Shown here in pieces: positions 16,333-24,244 of a stretch of DNA of 64,000 nt; within the stretch, counting starts at the first letter, position 1; the number at the start of each line of letters is the position of its first letter. The position numbers were made by a program, and so were the translations under genes. The notes below the pieces were generated by a model, which had not been told where the DNA came from, made no database searches, and saw only the letters and a program-made list of their open reading frames with translations. Origin of the DNA: JBAXXL01 sp038206725 (GTDB lineage: Bacteria > Bacteroidota > Ignavibacteria > Kapaibacteriales > UBA2268); assembly GCA_038206725.1 (NCBI GenBank), contig JBBRAO010000006.1:1-64000 (forward strand), given 5' to 3'.

Positions 16333-18820
16333 TTGCTTTTTTCCTTCTGAAAAAGTCTAAAATTAATCCGACGGCTAACAATGCTAATACTAAAATATTG
16401 CCCGCTAAGCTGACCATACGTCCTGCTCCGAAAGCTTTGTCAATATATGTGAACTCGACTTTGTGCTTGCCCTTAGGAATAACGATAGCGCGGAATGCAT
16501 AGTTGGCTTTATATGTTTCTGTTTCTACATTGTCAACGTAAGCGTGCCAATTTGGATAGTACATTTCGCTGACCAATAGTAAATTATTGCCGGAGGATTC
16601 AACATCCATAGTAATCAATTGATTTTGGTACTTAGTGATTTTTACTTTTGAATCAACAGTAGGGGTGTCTATAGCTGTTTTGATATTCTTTTCCAAGTAA
16701 ACTAATTTGCGAGGATCGAAATCGCCTTCTTTCAAATGACGCAAAATGCTCATTGGTTCGGCTTTTTGATAAGAGTGTATAAACAAAGCTCTTGGTAAAC
16801 GCGCCGGATTCTCGGTAACAAACGCGGCTTTTTGTTGAGATTGGAATGCAAAAGTCGGCGCGATTTGCTGAGGTGTAACGTAGTATTTTACGTTCATTAG
16901 GTTAAGTACAAAAGGATTGGTGATGTACGAAGTAGAGCCTTGATCAGTAACATCGCTCAAGTCCTGCCAAGTTCTCATTTTTGCCGCCGAGTAACCGCCA
17001 ACGGATTGCAAACCGAAATAAGCCGGTTCGTTAGGACGTTGAACAGTAACATCTAAAATTCTAAATATACCTTTGTCTTGTTGCAAGAAGTTAATATAAT
17101 CGGTTTTCACAAAAATATCTTCTACTTTTTTATTATCGTGAACTTCCAAACGGCGCCAGTCCACACGCCATAAATCAGATATCAGAAGAAGTATTAACAA
17201 TCCGAATAAAACAGGTTCGCTGATTTTTTTCTTGACAAAGAGCCAAATCGAACCGGATGCTAAAATTAATAATAGCGCACCGATGAACCAATCGGAAATC
17301 ATTTTTCCATAAACGAAATCGAGCAAATCAGGAACGCTTGAGATTTGTTGTTGGAAATATTGGTTGGTCGATGCTGACATAGCTGATATGTAAGAGCTTT
17401 TGAAAAGCATAGCGTAAAGTACAGCTAATCCGAAGAAACTGAATGAAGATATCATCAACCATTTCAACGTTTTTGGATTGGTCTTAGGTTTGGCTTCACG
17501 CAAATCCATAAGTGATTTCAATCCGTAACCCGCAAGAATTGGCACTGCGAACTGCATCAAGACCAGCACCATACTCGGCGCTCGAAATTTATTGAACGAG
17601 GGTACGTATTTGTAAAAAATATCATAGAGCCACGGCAGGTTATTACCGAAGGATAGGAACAGCGCGAATAATGATAAAAATGCCAGAAATTGGACAAAGA
17701 TATCGCGTTTGTTGGTAATGAATCCGAAAATCGCAAAAAAGAGTACAAAGATACCCATATATGCGGCGACATCTTCGAATGGTTTTTGTCCCCAGTATGA
17801 CAAAACTTTTGTTTTTTGACCGCTTATGTTTGGTTCGCCATATTCTAACTGCCCAAAACCGTGGAAGTTTGGAACAAAGAAATCCATAACTTCACCTGGT
17901 GAATAGGACCATCCGGTCGCATATTGGTAATCATTTCCACCGGTTTGGTCCACACCGGCTAAATCGCTTTTTGCGATAGGGGCGGAACCGCGGGTTGAAT
18001 ATGGAGTGTATTCCAAAACGGATAGATATTTATCGGCGGTTAAAGCGAATGACAGTGCTCCCGCGATAGCAAGGAGTCCGGCGGCGCGTAAAACACTCAT
18101 CGCGTTGCGCTTTGTGATTAATCGGCTGATAAATTCAAATGCTATATAGATGCCTAATGCTAAAAGAACATAGAATATCATCTGAACGTGGTTCGAAATA
18201 AATAATATATGTACCACTATTATTAGTAGCGCGAAATTGGTCAAGCTGAATTTTTTGCGAAGCTTTTCCAAAAATATAAATATCAAAGGGAGCATACCGA
18301 ATGCAATAGGTTTTGTATTATGTCCTATCATAGCCCATACAATTATGGACGTCGAAAATGTTGCCGCGAAAGCAACAAAGAATGCTATGAAACGATTGTT
18401 TAATTTCAACTTAGCTAAGAAATACATTCCGATTGCGAATAAGAAATAGTACGATACTACACGCGCGGAATCGTTGGCAAAGAACAGCCCAACGAACTCG
18501 GTAACTTTGAAAAAAGCCATCGCGGTAATATCCCAAACTCTATCGGCATTTAATAGGAACGAAGAAAACCCGGGCATACCACCGAAAACGTAGGGTAACC
18601 ATAGGGGATAAACTCCGGTTTTTGCGGCTTGGTCATAAAAAGGCAGGAAGCATTTCGAAGCCATCGCATCGTCGGAAAGTAGCGAGCCACCGAAAATACC
18701 TGATTGGAAAAATGCAAATAGCGATACTATAAGAAGTAAGACATACAAAATATCTCTGTATTTTTCTGGGATAAGTAAACCCCAATCTTTTGTTGGCTGT
18801 TTTTTTACATTTGTCGCCAT
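16316..18820 (-). CDS. YfhO-family multi-pass membrane protein
   Basis: An 834-residue protein with a dozen or more predicted membrane helices in residues 20-560, and a soluble stretch at about 570-800 before a last helix. The architecture, including FLPFYDQAAKTGVYPLWLPY early on and GGYSAAKMRTWQDL later, fits the YfhO family of bacterial membrane proteins. These are related to GT-C glycosyltransferases and thought to transfer sugars to lipid-linked or teichoic polymers. The start is supported by an AGAGGT Shine-Dalgarno. As first gene of the block it likely drives cyclase, flippase and glf expression. A role in glycan decoration is inference from family and neighbours. Confidence 0.85.
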   Translation of the reverse strand: MATNVKKQPTKDWGLLIPEKYRDILYVLLLIVSLFAFFQSGIFGGSLLSDDAMASKCFLPFYDQAAKTGVYPLWLPYVFGGMPGFSSFLLNADRVWDITAMAFFKVTEFVGLFFANDSARVVSYYFLFAIGMYFLAKLKLNNRFIAFFVAFAATFSTSIIVWAMIGHNTKPIAFGMLPLIFIFLEKLRKKFSLTNFALLIIVVHILFISNHVQMIFYVLLALGIYIAFEFISRLITKRNAMSVLRAAGLLAIAGALSFALTADKYLSVLEYTPYSTRGSAPIAKSDLAGVDQTGGNDYQYATGWSYSPGEVMDFFVPNFHGFGQLEYGEPNISGQKTKVLSYWGQKPFEDVAAYMGIFVLFFAIFGFITNKRDIFVQFLAFLSLFALFLSFGNNLPWLYDIFYKYVPSFNKFRAPSMVLVLMQFAVPILAGYGLKSLMDLREAKPKTNPKTLKWLMISSFSFFGLAVLYAMLFKSSYISAMSASTNQYFQQQISSVPDLLDFVYGKMISDWFIGALLLILASGSIWLFVKKKISEPVLFGLLILLLISDLWRVDWRRLEVHDNKKVEDIFVKTDYINFLQQDKGIFRILDVTVQRPNEPAYFGLQSVGGYSAAKMRTWQDLSDVTDQGSTSYITNPFVLNLMNVKYYVTPQQIAPTFAFQSQQKAAFVTENPARLPRALFIHSYQKAEPMSILRHLKEGDFDPRKLVYLEKNIKTAIDTPTVDSKVKITKYQNQLITMDVESSGNNLLLVSEMYYPNWHAYVDNVETETYKANYAFRAIVIPKGKHKVEFTYIDKAFGAGRMVSLAGNILVLALLAVGLILDFFRRKKANAKVK

Positions 18821-18999
18821 TGAAACCTCTATTTAAAAATGATTATTTTCTATTATGGTATATAAAAGTTACAAAATAACAAAAAATACTATAATTATCA
18901 AAAAATAGTAAACTTTTTCAAATTTCTTTTTCTTATGTGAAATAGAATTATTAATTTAGTATGTTATTATTTTGTGTCAAATAAATTTTGTCGGCAAAT

Positions 19000-19431
19000 A
19001 TGAATTTAAATTTTACAATAAAAGAAATCGAAGAAGTAAATCGAGTCTTAAAAATTAAAGCTATCGAAGCTAACTCCGTATATATATGGAAGCTTATCAG
19101 TCCGAACATTAGCAAGCCGCTTGTGTTGAGTATTTATTGCGATATAAAAAACTCGGGCGATAACGATGTTGTTGTCTCAGTTCAGACCCAACACGGGTAT
19201 TATGAGCTACATAATCTCAACAATTTTATGACGTTCGAACCGGACGAAATTATTTTTACTTCTCGTCAAGACGACAAACTGTCTTGTTTGATAATCGGAG
19301 CAAATGGAAGCTGTTCGCTGTTTGCAAATGTGGCGGAAGAAATTTTGAACGCTGATTTGACTACGTTAGCACCGGCAAAGCTATTAGCCGCAATGCAATT
19401 GGGCGTAGTCGATGTTTCATTTCAATCTTAA
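19000..19431 (+). CDS. Small conserved-looking protein of unknown function
   Basis: A 143-residue soluble protein with alternating beta strands and no signal peptide. I do not recognise its family. The frame extends to a TTG at 18988, but the ATG at 19000 is the more natural start. It lies immediately upstream of ybeY (the ybeY ATG follows 16 bp after its stop) and reads in the same direction, so it is probably co-transcribed with ybeY and the smg-like gene. The C-terminus LLAAMQLGVVDVSFQS is unusually hydrophobic. Confidence 0.7.
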   Translation: MNLNFTIKEIEEVNRVLKIKAIEANSVYIWKLISPNISKPLVLSIYCDIKNSGDNDVVVSVQTQHGYYELHNLNNFMTFEPDEIIFTSRQDDKLSCLIIGANGSCSLFANVAEEILNADLTTLAPAKLLAAMQLGVVDVSFQS

Positions 19432-19447
19432 TCGGGAGGATATAGCT

Positions 19448-19873
19448 ATGAGAATAAATTATTTCAACGATACCGACTTTCCTCGTCTGCCAAAAGCAAA
19501 AATTGTGGAAGTGGCGAATAAAGTTTTCGATAACGAAATAAAAGTGGATGGAGTCGTGAATGTAATTTTCGTCAAAGACGAGGTGATAAAAGAAATAAAT
19601 ACGGAATATTTATCGCACGAGTGCGAAACAGACGTTATCAGCTTTATAATTGACGACGAGCCATTTTTGGGTGAGATATATATAAGCGCCGAAACAGCCG
19701 AAAAGCAGGCAAACGAATACGGTGTCTCACTAACAAACGAACTAATGCGTCTTACTGCGCACGGTGCGTTGCATCTTTGCGGATACGATGACGGAACTGA
19801 AGCCGACAAAGAAGCTATGCACAAATTAGAGAATAAATACATTAGTGATTTGGAAAAATGGTCGAAAGAATAA
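19448..19873 (+). CDS. ybeY: Endoribonuclease / rRNA maturation factor YbeY
   Basis: Single-strand endoribonuclease family involved in 16S rRNA 3' processing and ribosome quality control. The motif TAHGALHLCGYDDGT gives metal ligands His105 and His109, while the usual third His is Asp115, as I recall for Bacteroidetes homologues. SHECETDVISF upstream is also family-typical. The frame extends back to 19412, inside the preceding gene, but a strong GGGAGGA Shine-Dalgarno at 19434-19440 fixes the ATG at 19448. It overlaps the next gene by 16 bp. Confidence 0.92.
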   Translation: MRINYFNDTDFPRLPKAKIVEVANKVFDNEIKVDGVVNVIFVKDEVIKEINTEYLSHECETDVISFIIDDEPFLGEIYISAETAEKQANEYGVSLTNELMRLTAHGALHLCGYDDGTEADKEAMHKLENKYISDLEKWSKE

Positions 19874-20325
19874 TAGAAATATTAATATATGTAATAAACC
19901 AAATAGATAGATATAACCTGAACGATAAATACGAGAAATTTGAAAAATTAGATGTGAAACCGCTATTCGACAAAGGTTATACCGAAAATGAGATTTCTAC
20001 GGCGATGAATTGGATACACGATAATGTGTTTTACCAATTTTCGAACACGCCAAAGAAACGGTCTTCTACATTTAGAGTACTCACCGAACAGGAAGCCGAG
20101 GTTTTTACGCCGGAAGCTTACAGTGAGCTTATTCAGCTACACGCTTTTGGGATGCTGTCGTCCGAAGATTTGGAAATAATTTTGGACAGAGCATCTTATG
20201 CAATTGGTACTCGAATAACTAAAGAACAATTGCTCAACTTTATCGCAATTACAGTATTCAAAGCGGAGTGGTCGCTGGGTGCCGACCGAAAATTTGCTAT
20301 AACAATGAACGATACTGTACATTAA
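19858..20325 (+). CDS. smg: Smg-like (DUF494) protein
   Basis: A 155-residue protein that resembles the Smg/DUF494 family: MVERIIEILIYVINQI start, the KPLFDKGYTENEISTAMNWI helix, then RVLTEQEAEVFTPEAYSELI and a helical C-terminal part ending in AITVFKAEW. Smg homologues are often found next to dprA, topA or translation genes and have no firmly established biochemical role. It overlaps the end of ybeY by 16 bp, so translation is probably coupled. The tRNA-Arg gene follows 20 bp after the stop. Confidence 0.78.
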   Translation: MVERIIEILIYVINQIDRYNLNDKYEKFEKLDVKPLFDKGYTENEISTAMNWIHDNVFYQFSNTPKKRSSTFRVLTEQEAEVFTPEAYSELIQLHAFGMLSSEDLEIILDRASYAIGTRITKEQLLNFIAITVFKAEWSLGADRKFAITMNDTVH

Positions 20326-20345
20326 AAAACAATCAATATTTTGTG

Positions 20346-20419
20346 GGCCCGGTAGCTCAGCTGGATAGAGCACAAGTTTCCTAAACTTGGGGCCACAGGT
20401 TCAACTCCTGTCCGGGTCA
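20346..20419 (+). tRNA. tRNA-Arg (anticodon CCT)
   Basis: A 74-nt cloverleaf folds fully. The acceptor is GGCCCGG with CCGGGTC (one G-T pair). The D stem is GCTC/GAGC. The anticodon stem is CAAGT/ACTTG with loop TTCCTAA (anticodon CCT at 20380-20382), and the T stem is ACAGG/CCTGT with loop TTCAACT. The discriminator base is A and CCA is not encoded. It reads AGG arginine codons. Confidence 0.96.
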
Positions 20420-20424
20420 CAAAA

Positions 20425-20460
20425 AACAATGTCCAACACTTTTGAGCGTTGGACATTGTT
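20425..20460 (+). terminator. Intrinsic terminator after tRNA-Arg
   Basis: A 16-bp inverted repeat with one mismatch (AACAATGTCCAAC...GTTGGACATTGTT, loop TTTG) lies 5 bp after the tRNA. It ends in TT-CGTTTT. It likely terminates the tRNA and possibly the whole ybeY operon. Confidence 0.8.
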
Positions 20461-20874
20461 CGTTTTGGGGTGGGGGTAGATCAATTTGGCAATTTAGACC
20501 AAACATTGTAATTTTGATTATGATATTAGAAGAATATTTAAAAAGGTTCTTGTATTCTTCTTAAATTAAGTTAGAAATTGAATTTTAAGAACCTACCTTA
20601 AGGATTGGATGATGAAAAATGAATAAAAATCGAAACCAGAAGATAAAATAAACCAAGATTTTAGACGACTTATGTAATACATTTAAATGAATAAAAATTA
20701 TGATTAAATAAGTTAATATAATTTAATTTGCATAAACAAAAAATCGCAAATGAAATATGCAATAGGATAAGAAATTTCTTACAATTTCCGCTAAATATGT
20801 TTGAAAATTTATTATTTTTCATTTGAATTTACTAAAACCTTTTAGTGGGGGTGGCGCAAACCAAAGTACCAAAA
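20461..20874. other. AT-rich spacer between tRNA-Arg and the T9SS cassette
   Basis: No gene was seen here. The stretch holds a direct-repeat copy at 20746-20775 (see the repeat entry) and an ATAAGAAATTTCTTACAA-like palindromic word at 20767-20785 that recurs near 31198. Otherwise it is AT-rich sequence without clear signals. Confidence 0.6.
20746..20775. repeat. Direct repeat flanking the T9SS/Cys-rich cassette, left copy
   Basis: The 30-bp word GCAAATGAAATATGCAATAG plus GATAAGAAAT matches 23271-23301 (GCAAATGAAATAGCGCAATAG plus AATAAGAAAT) with only a few differences. The two copies enclose the two minus-strand genes 20925-23144. A weaker third version lies near 24193, before the DUF6155-like gene. 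Confidence 0.65.
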
Positions 20875-20904
20875 AAACAGTCAGGTGGAAATACCTGACT
20901 GTTT
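20875..20904 (-). terminator. Intrinsic terminator of the T9SS/Cys-rich operon
   Basis: A perfect 12-bp stem (AAACAGTCAGGT / ACCTGACTGTTT, 6-nt loop) lies 20 bp beyond the stop at 20925. On the minus strand it continues into a T run, read from A residues at 20871-20877. Confidence 0.88.
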
Positions 20905-20924
20905 AATACAAATAAAATAAACGC

Positions 20925-22394
20925 TTATTTTATAATCTTAAAAACTCTTCTTGACGTTCCTGAGCTTATAGAAACAATATAAAATCCTCTTGGAATATTT
21001 TCCAAATCTACAAAAGTTGTTTGCTGGTCAGTGTTTTTGGTAAGATAAACTTTTCCCAAAACATCACTTATTTGAATATCCAAATCCGATTGCGGGCTTT
21101 CTATATATAATTGGTCATCATATTGCTTAATACTTATCCCCTCATCTTTTACTTCTTCTACCCCACTCGGATTTGAATTAAGGCGCACCGAATAACCATA
21201 GCTATCATTGTCTTTATCAATATAATAACCTGTTACAATAAATTCGTCATCTCCGAATTTGTCGAATCCCATCATTATGCTATTTTCGCCTCTTTCCCAT
21301 ATTAGAGAATCAATTAAGTTGAATGAAGCATCAAATTTAAAAATAGCAAATTGCTGGGGTCCATTTCTCGGATATTTAACACGATTGCACATACCACCGA
21401 CTATTATGTTAGTATCTTTGTCGAAAATAGCTTTAGCTAATGTGAATGGTTTATAATAATTAAATTTCTTATATTTAACAATTTGATTTTCCAAGTTGAT
21501 TTCTATAAACATCATTTTAAAATCCTTGATTGCTGAAGTAGCAAAAAATCTTAGTATTGTTGTATCTGAACTTGGGATATAAGTAGTAGAACTAAAAGAA
21601 AAGTTTTTTGGAAAGTCAATAAAAGGTATGCTTATCTTTTTCTTATAATTCAAATCGCAATCAAAATAGTTTATTTCTAATTTTAAAATCGAATCACCGG
21701 TAGCCGAATTATTACAAAAATTTAGATTTAAGATTCTATTATAATTCATATATAGATTATATCCGTATTTTGAAACTTTATTCGAAATTGTATCAAATAT
21801 AATTGACTTCCGTAAACTTGCACATTGATTATATTTAGTCATATAATGCTTGAAAAAGAAATTTACTGAATCATTTGTGAAAAGTTCAAATCTATTTGTA
21901 AAGAAAATCAAACCTTCAGATTGAGTGTTTCTACTGACAATATTGTCACCCGTTTGAAGGCTCTTGAATGTTGTATCGTACGAAAATTGCTGTATATCTC
22001 CATTGGGTGAATGAAAATATAAGAAAGCTGAACCATTAAATAATGAATTGTTTAGATAATATCCGGTAAAATGGTTTGAATAACCATCGTATATTACATT
22101 TTGAACATCCATTATCTTATTAGGGTCATTCGGATTAAATTCGTCTTTGCTTAATATACGTCTATTCCAATAAATTTCTCCATTTCTGCGAATTCGTGCT
22201 AATGTAAGAGAAGAAATTGCACTTCCAACAGTAATAATAGAGCCATCGTCGTTAACACAATAAATCTGATTGGAATATCCATAATTTTTGTTATTCGTTA
22301 ATTCACTTTTTTCATAAATGAATTGATAAGGCTCAGTTTTGAGTACTGACAGTGCTAATAGAATCAATATAGTTAGTAATAAAGTCTTTTTCAT
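20925..22394 (-). CDS. Secreted protein with T9SS sorting domain, function unknown
   Basis: A 489-residue protein with a signal peptide (MKKTLLLTILILLALSVLKT). The body is rich in short beta strands with repeated patterns such as IIVGGMCNR and FIVTGYYID, suggesting a beta-propeller like those in delta-60-type or SBBP-type proteins. It ends with a T9SS type A sorting domain: DLDIQISDVLGKVYLTK, ENIPRGFYIVSISSG and a basic VFKIIK. It is probably displayed or released by type IX secretion. Its ATG directly abuts the stop of the upstream Cys-rich gene, so the two are one operon and may function together. Confidence 0.82.
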   Translation of the reverse strand: MKKTLLLTILILLALSVLKTEPYQFIYEKSELTNNKNYGYSNQIYCVNDDGSIITVGSAISSLTLARIRRNGEIYWNRRILSKDEFNPNDPNKIMDVQNVIYDGYSNHFTGYYLNNSLFNGSAFLYFHSPNGDIQQFSYDTTFKSLQTGDNIVSRNTQSEGLIFFTNRFELFTNDSVNFFFKHYMTKYNQCASLRKSIIFDTISNKVSKYGYNLYMNYNRILNLNFCNNSATGDSILKLEINYFDCDLNYKKKISIPFIDFPKNFSFSSTTYIPSSDTTILRFFATSAIKDFKMMFIEINLENQIVKYKKFNYYKPFTLAKAIFDKDTNIIVGGMCNRVKYPRNGPQQFAIFKFDASFNLIDSLIWERGENSIMMGFDKFGDDEFIVTGYYIDKDNDSYGYSVRLNSNPSGVEEVKDEGISIKQYDDQLYIESPQSDLDIQISDVLGKVYLTKNTDQQTTFVDLENIPRGFYIVSISSGTSRRVFKIIK

Positions 22395-23144
22395 CTAAAA
22401 ACCTACACATTGAACTTCACAATTCGATTCAAGAGGTACTAATGTTAAATATCGAAGTGGATTGACACCATCATTATATAAAAAAGTTGGTGCACAGTCA
22501 TTCGATGTTGGCGACTGATTACATAAGCCGTAAGGATAGGGATTTACTCTATACGCTTGTTGATTTTGAGAAATGTAAGCAATATTCATAGTGCAACAGC
22601 CATTGTATAATTCATTCGGCGTGCATTTAGTTATAAATGCTCTTCCTACCTGAGCAAAAGGATCGTCATAACAGCACCACTTCACACATTGTCCTGGGAT
22701 ATAGCATTTAGCATTGGCATTAGGTAAAACTTTATTATTTGCAACTAAAAATTCTAAAGCGGATGTATATAGTTCTTCAATAAAATGAGTAGTAGATCGA
22801 AGCTGCCAAGTTATGCAATGTTCTGGAAATTCTGGGTCATAAACCTCTTGATTTTGAATATATAATTGGCTTGCGCAATATCTCCAAACAAATTTCATAG
22901 TAAATGAACAAGGGTTACCATTTTCATCAATGACTGTAACTTGTATAGTTTCATAATTCCAAGGAGCATCGGTTATTGTACAAAAACCAATACAATCGGA
23001 AAGATCACTATCAATATGATTTGTTTGGTATTGTGCTTTTAAATAGGGTGTTGCAATTATCATTGTAAAAATTAATAGCATTATTATCGAAATTGTTTTT
23101 TGAGTTTTCTGCGAGTTTTCTGCAAGTTTTCTGCGAGTAATCAT
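22395..23144 (-). CDS. Cys-rich secreted protein of unknown function
   Basis: A 249-residue protein with a long N-terminal basic region, a hydrophobic signal segment (SIIMLLIFTMIIATPYLKA before Gln), and sixteen Cys in the mature part, including two CC pairs (KWCCYDD and NGCCTMN). Such density suggests many disulfides in an exported fold. I do not recognise a family. It has no T9SS sorting domain, but it is translated immediately before a gene that does. An AGGTG Shine-Dalgarno precedes the ATG at 23144. The 5' coding end contains an 11-bp tandem repeat, reported separately. Confidence 0.75.
   Translation of the reverse strand: MITRRKLAENSQKTQKTISIIMLLIFTMIIATPYLKAQYQTNHIDSDLSDCIGFCTITDAPWNYETIQVTVIDENGNPCSFTMKFVWRYCASQLYIQNQEVYDPEFPEHCITWQLRSTTHFIEELYTSALEFLVANNKVLPNANAKCYIPGQCVKWCCYDDPFAQVGRAFITKCTPNELYNGCCTMNIAYISQNQQAYRVNPYPYGLCNQSPTSNDCAPTFLYNDGVNPLRYLTLVPLESNCEVQCVGF
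23102..23134. repeat. 11-bp tandem repeat at the start of the Cys-rich gene
   Basis: Three consecutive copies of GAGTTTTCTGC (the third with AAG) lie at 23102-23134, within codons 4-15 of the gene. Since 11 is not a multiple of 3, each copy is read in a different frame. Gain or loss of a unit would shift the frame relative to the ATG at 23144, so this could be a slippage-driven on/off site. Confidence 0.7.
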
Positions 23145-23270
23145 AATTACACCTGTTTTATAAAAATTTAAAAAAAATTTAAAGTAATGTACAAATATAT
23201 AAAATTAAATATTATTAAAAAATAAATGGATAAATTAATTAGCATAATTTGCGATTATTTTATTAAATTT

Positions 23271-23301
23271 GCAAATGAAATAGCGCAATAGAATAAGAAA
23301 T
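23271..23301. repeat. Direct repeat flanking the T9SS/Cys-rich cassette, right copy
   Basis: Matches 20746-20775 in the same orientation. It sits just upstream of the PIN gene, after a TTAAATTTG word that also precedes the DUF6155-like gene at 24185-24195. It could be a promoter/leader duplication or the scar of an inserted cassette. Confidence 0.65.
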
Positions 23302-23359
23302 GATTTTCAACGTTAATGAATAATAGAATTTCGATAAACATTTTAAGAATAATAGAAAT

Positions 23360-23824
23360 ATGCAACAAAGAATATATATAGATACATCAGTATTTGGTGG
23401 TTGTTTTGATGAGGAGTTTTCTGAATTTACAAAGCCGCTTTTCGAGAGAATTCAAAACGGAGAATTTCGAATTCTATTTTCATCTGTTACCCAAGAAGAA
23501 TTAAATCCTGCACCTGATAAGATTAGAGGGTTAGTAAATAATTTGAAAGCAGAAAATACTGAATTTATTGAAACTAATAATGAAGCTGTTGAATTAGCAA
23601 GCCAATACATAGCTGAGAATGCAGTTAGAAAAACAAGTTTTGCCGATTGTTTACATATTGCGCTTGCAACCATAAACCATTCGGACTATTTAATTTGTTG
23701 GAATTTCAAGCATATTGTAAATGTCCAAAGAATTCGTGGTTACAATGCTATTAATATTAAAATTGGCTATAAGGAATTGGAAATTCGTTCACCAAGAGAC
23801 TTTATGAATTATGAAAACTTATAA
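23360..23824 (+). CDS. PIN-domain protein, probable VapC-type toxin
   Basis: A 154-residue PIN nuclease-like protein. The acidic residues expected of the active site are visible: Asp8 in RIYIDTSVFGG, Glu47 (TQEELNP) and Asp96 (FADCLHIALA). The usual fourth acidic position lies in a CWNFKHIVN stretch that carries no Asp, as in one common PIN subgroup. PIN toxins typically cleave tRNA or rRNA. A 50-codon open frame overlaps its last 14 bases and is the likely antitoxin. The order toxin-then-antitoxin is the reverse of classical vapBC. Confidence 0.85.
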   Translation: MQQRIYIDTSVFGGCFDEEFSEFTKPLFERIQNGEFRILFSSVTQEELNPAPDKIRGLVNNLKAENTEFIETNNEAVELASQYIAENAVRKTSFADCLHIALATINHSDYLICWNFKHIVNVQRIRGYNAINIKIGYKELEIRSPRDFMNYENL

Positions 23825-23963
23825 AAAAACGTTCGACGCGGTAAAATTTATGCGTGAGCAAAGAGATAAATTGAGCGAAAAGCTCTCAAAAATGTCTATT
23901 GAAGAAATAGTAGAGTATTTTATAAAAAGAAATTTGGAAAACACAGTAAAACCGAGTGCATAA
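23811..23963 (+). CDS. Small probable antitoxin partner of the PIN protein
   Basis: Fifty codons from ATG at 23811 to TAA at 23963, starting 14 bp before the PIN stop. The protein opens MKTYKKTFDAVKFMREQRD, continues with a charged helix (LSEKLSKMSIEEIVEYF) and ends in a basic tail. This resembles the small MKT-F-D-x-V-K-M-x-R proteins found next to PIN genes in Bacteroidetes and cyanobacteria. No DNA-binding ribbon or HTH was recognised. The overlap, charge and size support an antitoxin role. Confidence 0.65.
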   Translation: MKTYKKTFDAVKFMREQRDKLSEKLSKMSIEEIVEYFIKRNLENTVKPSA

Positions 23964-24019
23964 AAGGACTTTTTCCAAGTATTTTTTTAATAATTCAAAA
24001 ATCAAAGGTCCAAAAAGAT

Positions 24020-24169
24020 ATGAGCAAAATAATAGTTTTAGGCACCGGAATGGTGGGTGGCGCGATGGCGATAGATTTAGCCAAAAAGCTGACTTTGCAT
24101 TTTGGACGGAAGCCCCTATAATAATAAGAATTCACTATCCACGATCTAAATGCCGTGGCAACTGAAAAA
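24020..24169 (+). pseudogene. Remnant of a Rossmann-fold (saccharopine dehydrogenase-like) gene
   Basis: From ATG at 24020 the frame encodes MSKIIVLGTGMVGGAMAIDL plus AKK, a textbook N-terminal NAD(P)-binding fold as in saccharopine dehydrogenase-like proteins. It hits three consecutive TAA stops at 24119-24127. The same frame then reads FTIHDLNAVATEK (24131-24169) before another stop, plausibly the next beta strand of that fold. No further homologous sequence follows. The tail (24139-24158, CCACG...CGTGG) also resembles one end of the hairpin repeat at 55603-55735, so it could instead be repeat DNA inserted into the gene. Confidence 0.6.
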
Positions 24170-24244
24170 TGAAATTTGTTGAGATTATTTCTTAAATTTG
24201 CAGATAAATTACGAACAACAATGCAATGAGAACGAGAACTTGAA

